A stretch of DNA of 64,000 nucleotides, taken from assembly GCA_951799405.1 (NCBI GenBank), contig OX637334.1, positions 4,836,001 through 4,900,000 on the forward strand, read 5' to 3'. Within the stretch, counting starts at the first letter, position 1; every line of letters starts with the position of its first letter. The position numbers and the translations under genes are program-made. This stretch comes from Agapetus fuscipes (lineage: Eukaryota; Arthropoda; Insecta; Trichoptera; Glossosomatidae). The notes under the pieces are model-generated. The model saw only the letters and a list, made by a program, of their open reading frames with translations. It did not search any database and was not told the origin of the DNA. Below are positions 56,033-64,000 of this stretch, in pieces.

Positions 56033-59000
56033 ATGGACCCTTTAGAAATAGACCTGGCGTACCTTTATCCTAAGGAAAATGCACCCAGTCATCACACAGA
56101 GAGATTCCAGCTGGTCTTCGGAGAGCCAAGAGTTCCAGTATTGAGGCGTGGTCAGGCTTTCTCCGCTACTCTAAGGTTTACCAACAGACCTTATGACCCC
56201 ATCACAGACCAGATCAAGATCATCTTTTCGATAGGTAAGAAGAAATCCAGCAACCCTTTGCTAGTATATGTGACAATTGGCTTTGAAACAAGATTCTTTT
56301 GCTAGTGACAACACAAGCTCTCAGCTGCAACTCAAATCTTGGTTTTCACATAACACTTTTTAAAAATTAAATTAAATTAAAAAAAAAAAATACATGTTAC
56401 ATAATATATGAGATTAACGGAATAAGTCCTTTTTTATTTTTTGAAGTACCTGCATTCATTAAATGACAATGTATTCTTTGAAGAAAGGTCACACAAGAAG
56501 TTATTACAATTATTGATTAATTAGATTAAAAAAATGATATTTTCTCGTAATTAATTCAAATGTCAAACACAGTTTTTAGTTATTTCTTGGAAATATGGAA
56601 GACATATGGATTCATTATTAGGATTGCGATATAAAGAAAGCACATTTTTCAGGAGAAAATGCCAATGTGATCAAGAGGACCAAAGGAGCCATGTTTGTGG
56701 AGAAAAGCAAAGATCACGCAGAAGTCTTGCAATGGTCGGCCGTCCTAGTGGCAGAAGAAGAGGACAGCATTAATGTAGAAGTAAAGTATTTTTAACTGTG
56801 ATTGATAATATTATCATTTTTGCATGGGCATCCATGTGCTGTGGGTCCTTCTGACACATACAGGATGGACATGAAGAGGATTAATGTGGGGTTTTATAGG
56901 GGAGGAAATGCTGGTCGGTATTAATAAGTCAGGTTTCTCTAAATTCATTTTATTCATATTTACATACTCAGATATGTGTAACTTATGAGGGAGCATGCTA
57001 TAGAATAATTTCTCTACCTGTGTTTCAGAGAGCAATCTTGACAAATCTATCTAACAGTGACTAATATTTACTTACACAAATATGTTGAAGTGTGAGCATT
57101 TTGTTTATTTATTCTGCTGAAGCAAAAAATGTCTCTGGCTAGGTTTATACTAAGCAGATAACAAAAATTTCAATATGAAATACAGACATTATGTGTAATA
57201 ATATTTTAAAATATAGGTAAATAAATAGAATTTATCTCTTGCAGATTACTAGTCCAGTTGATGCTCCAGTAGGTATATGGACGATGTGCGTTGAGACTTC
57301 AGTGAAAGGAGAACAAAATGTCTTCAAGTATGACCATGAAGAAGAAGATATTTACATCCTTTTCAATCCATGGAATAAAGGTTTGTCTACAAATATAGCT
57401 CTTCTTGGCTACCCAAATATTATTGGTGCTATTCTTAGACATTTTAGTCATCCGTTGAGCCCACGCTTTGACAAACTAATGATGCATTTGTATGAAGACC
57501 TGTCAATCCAAGATGGCCGCAAGTGAACAGCTGATTAATCTTCACAAAATTTGGTAGGTAAGAATGATTGTGGTGATGAGACTACCAGCCCAGGCATCAT
57601 TAGTTTGTCAAAGTGTGGGCTCAAAGGATGACCAAAATGTCTAAGAATAGCACTATATGTCTTCAACTCCTTCTGACCCTTGCAGACGTCTTTCAACTTG
57701 CCACCTGGAGAAGCTATGTGGTATCTCTCTTCATTTCATCCTCCCACCTTAGCCCATTATTCTCCTTGTTTTCTTGAACTGCTGAAACAAGTCCATATTA
57801 AAATTAAACAATTCCAGATGTGCTTCAGGCAGTGGTGGAAAGAAGTCAAATGGACAGCTTTCTAAAGTATGTCAAAGTCTCACCATTTGATTATAGGTAT
57901 CTTATTGAGATGAGCTGGGCGCCAGTTATGAAAGTTAATATATATAATGAGGTAACATGGTGACTCTGTAAGTAGAGAAATATAATTTAACCCGATTTCA
58001 TACAGACTATTTATGATAATTTTTTCCTATGATTACTCTCCTATGTAGTTCCTCCTCACTTTTTCAACTTCTTTCCATTTATAACCATAATATGACAGCA
58101 TCAAAGTTCTTCCTCCGAAACCTCTTCTATAAACTGGATCTTTGGCATCTCCTTATTTTATTTGTTCCAGATGACCAGGTGTATATGGATGATCAGTCTC
58201 TCCTGGATGAATATGTGCTGAATGATGTTGGCAAGATCTGGGTGGGTCCCATGGGCACCAGCCGTGGTAGGGAGTGGGTGTTTGGACAGTTTGATGACAC
58301 AGTTCTTCCCGCTTGTATGCTCATGCTGGACAGAGCTGAACTTCCATATGCTCAGTAAGTTGTACAACTTCCAGATCAAAAACATTACGTCCTTAAACTG
58401 ATTTATTCAATCCCTGCTTTATGGTATGACACACACCCAGAAATGTCCTATGCAAACTTAGTTGGAAGCGAACAAAGAAGACTTTAAAAAGACAAAACTG
58501 CCCTTGTTATCATTTAATACAGGTATTATTTTTGTTATGCTTGCTATTTTGTCTATGTTAGTCGTCATCCTCTTGAGTTGTGAAAAGGAAACAGCATCCA
58601 TGTGCCGCTTTATATCCTGGAAGTATAAAGTTTTTGTGTGATATTGCCATTATAGCCGTGGGGATCCCATCAAAGTGACCCGCATCATCTCCAAGATCGT
58701 GAACTCCAATGACGACCAGGGAGTGCTGGTGGGGCGCTGGGATGGTGACTACGCTGATGGTACAGCGCCTGCCGCATGGACTGGCAGTACGGCCATCCTG
58801 GAGCAGTTCCTGGAGACACAGGAGGAAGTCAGCTATGGACAATGCTGGGTGTTTGCAGGCGTTGTCACCACTGGTACTGAAAACTTTAAAATTTTCCATA
58901 TTCATGGCATTTATGACCTTTGAAGATTCTTTTATCTGTGGATTAAGGTCCCAAAATTCTTGCATGCACTGCAAGTCTTATTAACAGACTCCAGTAATGG

Positions 59001-62000
59001 AAAAAGTCATAGTAGGTTCATTCTTGTAAACTGTCAATCTCACATGCTTGAAATAGTAAAAAATGGCCAAAGAGGATTGTCTAGAGGAGATTCAGGATAT
59101 CCAATCAAAAAATGAGGATACCATGTGTGAACGAATAGCATGTCTTGCAAATGTCATTACAAGTTGACTTTGCGAAGGAAACATGCATTGGTGAACCAAA
59201 TTCTATTTACAATAATAATAACTACACAGTTAAAATTTTAACATCTAAACAAACCGTCATTCAATAACTTAGGTACAGTATTCTCAATGTTTTGTTACCG
59301 CCTAGCTAATGTTTTCAACAGACACCCTCTTTGCAGGATGACTGAGGATGAGCGGATTTTTCAATAACAACCGTCACAAATTCAGTGATTTGTGACAATT
59401 GTTGTTGAAAAATCAGTTCATCCTCAGTCGTCGTTCATGTTCTCTTCACACATTTTCTGTATCTAACATTCTTTCTTACAGTATGTCGTGCCTTGGGTAT
59501 TCCATCCCGCGTGGTCTCCAACTTTGTGTCTGCTCACGACGCCAATTCCTCGCTAACTGTTGACAAGTACTACAATGCAGAGATGGAGGAACTGAACTTT
59601 GATCCCAACAATCCTATGGGGGAAGATTCAATCTGGAACTACCATGTGTGGAACGACGTATGGATGGCTAGACCTGATTTGCCAAAAGGTTAGACTGTTA
59701 ATTAAATATTAGGTTCAGAACATTCCCAAGTTCCCACATTAACTATTTTTCACTGTTGACCATGGTCTTAGTTTTTTTTATCTTAATGTTATTGCCAGCA
59801 TTTCTGTTAGAAACATGAATTTTTTTCAACAATGCTTGCAAATCTGCCGTATCAACCAATTTGTTCTGTCCTTGTGCACTTTCTTCATCTCTCCGACATT
59901 CATCGCTCTCTTCATGCATGTTTTTCTCTTTTTTCACTCTTTAGATTCCAGTCATTTACATTTATATCAATCCATTCCCTCCTCGGTCTTTCCCTTCCAC
60001 ACTTTTCTTTGACATTCATTATGTACCTACTCTCTTTTTGTTAGCTGTTTATCGTCATTCTTTTCAAATGTTTGAACCATTGTATTTATTTGTAATTTTC
60101 TCAAATATCCTTATTTAAATTCCATTTATTCATGGATCAAACATTAAGAAGCTTCCTATCCTATCTGATCACATCCTGAACAGCAAAGGTGACAGTACGC
60201 TGCCTTAGTTCTTGTTTATCGTATACGCCATTGAAAAAAAAATACATGAGCAATGTTTGCATGTGTACTGGACCAATGTGTCTTATGAAAACAATAAATT
60301 TATTTAAAAAATATTTAAAAGAACTCTCACATTATTGAGTTTTACGGTTTTTCTTAGCTCAGATTGTGTAGAATTTGATTCATAAGACAACTGCATGAAA
60401 AAATCATATTTGACAAGATTGGCGTATACGATAAACAAGAACTGAGGGAGCGAGTACGCATCCTTTTCTTACACCTCCCTTTATTGGGGTTTGATTGGTT
60501 TCTGATTCCTCACAAGCACTAAGACAGTTTGCTGATTATATATTTTGATGTTCAGGCTTTGGAGGTTGGCAGGCGATTGACGCTACTCCCCAAGAGAAAT
60601 CTGGTGGTTTCTATCAGTGTGGTCCAGCGTCCATAGAGGCCGTAAGACAGGGAGCCGTGGGCTACCAGCATGATGTGCCTTTTGTCTTGGCCTCTGTCAA
60701 CGCAGACCTCGTGTGGTGGAAAGAAGATCCAACCAACGCCATGGGATTCTGCAGGATTGATACCAACAAATATCAGTAAGTAATTTGATTTACTTGAGGA
60801 TATCAATTCAAATAAAATAAATAGCTGGAGCATCAGAGCTGCTTAGAGTGTCTAAAAGTCTACATAGTGTTAGAAAGGCGACGTTTATGAGAACTATCAA
60901 ACCAAATATTTTGTTAATTTATGTCTTTTCTTGATACCCAACGCTGCAATCTTGTGTCTCTTTTTTCATTGTCTACCTACCTACACGCATACTATGGCAC
61001 GTTAATTTATATGGGAAAAACTCATATGCGCCATCTATTTCTTTGATTTTGATCATTGATGCTTGTGAGTTAATGTTAATTTGCAACCAAAGAAACCTAT
61101 GATATCGTTTGAACACAAACAGATGCTACATTAAATTGACTCAAACAGCCCTAAGTAAGCAAGAGAACCAGAGTGCTACCAGTATGACTACACTCGAAAC
61201 AGGAAAACAATACTAATAGTAAATCAATAATCAAACTTAGGATTGCAACAATGGAATCCACTGGAAAATACAGAACAGTAATGTTATTTCAGTGTTGGTC
61301 GTTGTGTCTTGACCAAGAAGCCGCTAGTTTTTGATCTGGATGGGGACACGGACCGCGAGGACATCACTGAGCAGTACAAAGCTCCAGAGGGAACCCAGGA
61401 TGAGAGGATAGCCTTCCATAAAGGCATCAGGGGCTCACAGAGGCCAAAAAGGTAATTTATATGTATTTTTTTCATAACAGAAATTTCAAGATGTGGTCAG
61501 TGTAACTTGAGAAGGTTCATTTCTCCAAAGCCTTCTCCTTTTTCCTCTTCTTTCTTGCTTGCGTTTCATTACTATGCTATGAGGAACTTCTTAAAAGATC
61601 CACCACTTTATGATTGAATCTAAATTATTGACCTGTGTTTATAGCTTTTTTAACAAAAAGGGAGTGGCTTGCATACTTGGTGCAAAAATATTCCTGTTTT
61701 TACCAACTCGAGATAGCAAGCTTGTTCTATTCATTTACAACCACAATTCTTTGTTTTGTAAATTTTGGTGGCTTCTTTTGGTAGTCGGGCATAATATCCA
61801 CAAGTTTTGGCCAGAATTTTAGCATTATTGAAAAGTATATAATGTTTTTGTTGTGTTAATGTATTTCAGATCTTGTGATGTTCCCGATGAAGAGAATAAA
61901 GAGGTTACCTTTACTCTGGTTGAGCTGGAAAAGATCAACATCGGAGAGCCATTCAATGTTATTGTAAACATAGCCAACAATTGTGATCAGGTACTTACTT

Positions 62001-63698
62001 AGTTCTTTGTTTTGATGAAACATTTGTTGTGTGGATGTATTTGTTGGCTGGGAGATTTTTAATCGTAGCTTCTCGTTTGCAGGTCCGTCACGTCAAAGCA
62101 CTTCTGAAAGCTGGCAGTGTCTTCTACACGGGAATCAAAGCAGACGAAGTAAAGAGAATTGAAGGAACAATCAGACTCAAAGCTAACTCAAGTAAGTAAT
62201 GTTTTCATTCATAATAAGAGTGTACAAAGGGAATTTCACAGGTAAGGAGGGAAGGAGAAGAGTGAAGACAGAATGGATTTATCATAAAGACAGTTCACAA
62301 ATGACTGGAATCTGTAGAATCAGAAAAAGAGAAGAGCATGGAAGAAAAAAGTAATGAATGTCAAGGAGATAAAAAATGGAGACTGCTATGTCCAGTCAGT
62401 GAAGCCCAGTCAGCTATAATCAAGCAAGATAGTCGTAATGCAGTAGAACAGGCCGCCAAGCAAGAATACATCATTAAATTTTAATTACCTCAAGACCCTA
62501 ACATCCAGAACATCCCAGAGGTCCAGCAGCAATATATTGCAATATATTGCAATATAATTATATGCCAATTGTGATATAATGTATATTTCTGATTCCAGAG
62601 GAGCGCCTTGGTTTGCAGATTGAGCCTGATGACTATCTCCCCAAGTTGGTGGAGTACTGCAACATGAAGATATACGCTGTCTGTACAGTGCAGGAGACCA
62701 ACCAGACCTGGGCTGGGGAAGACGACTTCCAGGTCCTCAAACCACCCATTGAAATCAAGGTGGGCACTGGCAAACTATGCTTCTGTATGGGCAATGACAG
62801 TTAACCCTCCATTGTATTGATGATGATTTCTTTATCAGCGCCGTTTCGTAACTCAATGTCACTCCAAGTTATTGGTGGATCGACAGTTATTATTATTTAT
62901 GGATCGACAGTTCCAGGTCGCTATTCTAAGCTGTTTTGACTGCTGATTGTTGTGTCGCTCTTGTGGTACACGCTCCACACCAGCAGTTTTCGCTTGATGC
63001 AGTTTAGTTAGTCTAACGCCTTGTTTATCTCTGGTTGTTGTTTTTTTCCTCGCGCTCATCACTTTCACATCATCCACCTTATTATTCAAGGAGTGAATAT
63101 TCCAGCTACCAGGTGTGATTTGTTTTTCAATGGGATTCAAAATACGCTCAACTGTCGCTAAGGCTATTGATCTCAACTTTTAAGTACCTACCTACATTCT
63201 GATGCAATCTGCCAAAAAAAGAATGCGATATCATGTGGCTGTTGCTCCTATCCCCTCAATTTCTGGGAGACATCCTTTCAAACCGATTTCCTTTATGATC
63301 TAAATTGAAAGAACATATATCCTAAGTATGCCTACTTACTTTCCATCATAGCATTTTGATACAAATGACTAAAATGAGCTGCCTTTGAATCGGAAAGTTC
63401 TGTGAACACTCTAGGAGTGCTTTTTTTACACAAATGTGACCGACAGCATTTTGTAGAAGTGGCAAAATGATTGGGTTTTAAATCCTTTTCTCTTTCACAT
63501 TTTCAGTTTGATAACAATCCGGCAGTGGGTCAGACGACGTTAGTGAGTCTGACCTTCAAGAATCCTCTGCACCGCACCCTGACTGACTGCAAGTTCCACA
63601 TGGGAGGACCAGGGCTGATCAAGAGGAACCTCATTGTGCCCCATGATGATGTGCCACCTAATGCCACACTCTGGGTGGATGTCCCCATCATACCTACG
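56033..63698 (+). CDS. Tg: Transglutaminase B, tandem paralogue, 3' end beyond the window
   Basis: Exons: 56033-56234, 56653-56780, 57245-57380, 58171-58354, 58656-58873, 59482-59688, 60556-60775, 61293-61451, 61870-61990, 62083-62191, 62599-62759, 63507-63698. Thus 2037 nt and 679 codons are present; by comparison with copy A one exon of about 29 codons is missing past the edge. Exon sizes equal copy A except exon 3, which has one extra codon (EEEDIYILF). The active site is intact: Cys280, His344, Asp367. Exons 4, 5, 11 and 12 are almost identical to copy A in DNA, while exons 2, 3, 9 and 10 differ clearly. Both copies look functional. The start follows a CAG acceptor as in copy A, so an upstream exon may exist. 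Confidence 0.96.
56790..57240. other. Transglutaminase B intron 2
   Basis: No gene. GGACATGAAGAGGATTAATG and AGCATGCTATAGAATAATTT near 56860-57010 look like decayed retroelement text, unassigned. Confidence 0.35.
57426..57653. mobile_element. MITE-M, second complete copy, in transglutaminase B intron 3
   Basis: Inverted ends GTGCTATTC and GAATAGCAC, arms through CCGTTGAGCCCACGCTTTGA, interior GATGGCCGCAAGTGAACAGC. It matches 24846-25089 with several changes. Confidence 0.85.
58890..59480. other. Transglutaminase B intron 5, with a hairpin repeat
   Basis: 59340-59429 is an imperfect hairpin (GACTGAGGATGAGCGGATTT against AAATCAGTTCATCCTCAGTC). The rest is AT-rich. Confidence 0.65.
59860..60060 (-). 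pseudogene. LINE-A C-terminal fragment in intron 6
   Basis: In reverse, GAGAGCGATGAATGTCGGAG and the accompanying purine-rich text match the decayed tail at 474-660. Confidence 0.5.
60195..60455. mobile_element. MITE with about 36-bp inverted ends in intron 6
   Basis: AGTTCTTGTTTATCGTATAC (60206 onward) is mirrored by GTATACGATAAACAAGAACT ending near 60442; the pairing extends to GTACGCTGCC and GGGAGCGAGTAC. Confidence 0.75.
60790..61290. other. Transglutaminase B intron 7
   Basis: No gene seen; AT-rich with an ACCTACCTACACG patch. Confidence 0.5.
61460..61865. other. Transglutaminase B intron 8
   Basis: No gene or clear repeat seen. Confidence 0.5.
62230..62400 (+). pseudogene. LINE-A C-terminal fragment in intron 10
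   Basis: AGGAGAAGAGTGAAGACAGA followed by ACAAATGACTGGAATCTG and AAAAAGAGAAGAGCATGGAA match the degraded tail at 474-660. Confidence 0.6.
62820..63190 (-). pseudogene. LINE endonuclease N-terminal fragment in intron 11
   Basis: The minus frame ends in [13 protein letters not shown], the opening strand of APE-type endonucleases in LINE ORF2, preceded by a Lys/Arg-rich leader. The continuation is lost. Confidence 0.65.
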
Positions 63699-63749
63699 GT
63701 AAGCCAACACTGCTTGTCATATTATACCTTTCTCCTCCATTTCTAATCT

Positions 63750-63985
63750 CTTCTAGTCTTGATCTGGGTCTGTCACTATAATTATTTTTTCCAGGCTCTG
63801 ATGGTCTTTTTTCTGAATGTGCCCCAGGTAATATAGTTGCTGACTTTCATTGACCAGACCACAAATAGGGTTATCGAAAATCTCATTAACTGCGATGTGT
63901 GCGAGTCTTTCATGACTCATTCTCTTCAAAATCGCCTCCTGGATCTTCTCCACCTCACTACGTCCTCTTTTTCACAGGCTTATCT
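63750..63985 (-). pseudogene. LINE C-terminal fragment in intron 12
   Basis: The minus frame reads KIQEAILKRMSHERLAHIAV, then QQLYYLGHIQKKDHQSLEKI, the LINE C-terminal pattern also seen at 33150-33370. Confidence 0.65.
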
Positions 63986-64000
63986 TATGTGATTATTGTG

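Overview
The window is AT-rich, intron-bearing animal DNA from an insect, most likely a moth or butterfly. The basis is two arthropod-type transglutaminase (annulin-like) genes, AT-rich introns, many short interspersed repeats and frequent GTAGGTAGGTACCTAC-type simple sequence. The order Lepidoptera is an inference; insect is well supported. All gene models were built by hand from splice sites, reading phase and family resemblance.

Genes, left to right. (1) 44-1224 (+): a small Tctex1-family dynein light chain in two exons, possibly with a GC-AG intron. (2) 2309-11769 (+): a complete MAU2/Scc4 cohesin-loader subunit, ten coding exons, 609 residues, with a repeat-bearing 3' UTR. (3) 15910-19676 (-): an unrecognised four-exon gene of about 236 residues whose intron phases all match; its exons are short and easily missed. 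(4) 40411-49030 (+): transglutaminase copy A, thirteen exons, 706 residues, catalytic Cys-His-Asp intact. (5) 56033-63698 (+): transglutaminase copy B, a tandem paralogue with the same exon phases and an intact triad; its last exon lies beyond the window.

The 20-40 kb interval, the introns and the 49-56 kb spacer are almost entirely repeats. The dominant one is a module of about 250 bp with an (ATTATAG)n or (TTAGAT)n tail. It is the 3' end of a LINE (two copies directly follow LINE reverse-transcriptase C-termini on the + strand, one on the - strand) and it also occurs alone about twenty times, which suggests a LINE/SINE partnership or frequent 5' truncation. There is a tRNA-derived SINE with A and B boxes (seven copies), a second tRNA-like family, a 2.0 kb foldback element with a perfect 8-bp target duplication that contains a hAT-type MITE with its own perfect 8-bp duplication, an 876-bp TTAA-flanked palindromic element, several smaller hairpin MITEs, three minisatellites and an LTR-like GC-rich block.

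The five genes show no joint pathway. MAU2 acts in cohesin loading, the Tctex1 protein in dynein complexes, and the transglutaminases in protein cross-linking (clotting, cuticle, wound sealing). I found no CRISPR array, operon, rRNA gene or functional tRNA gene.
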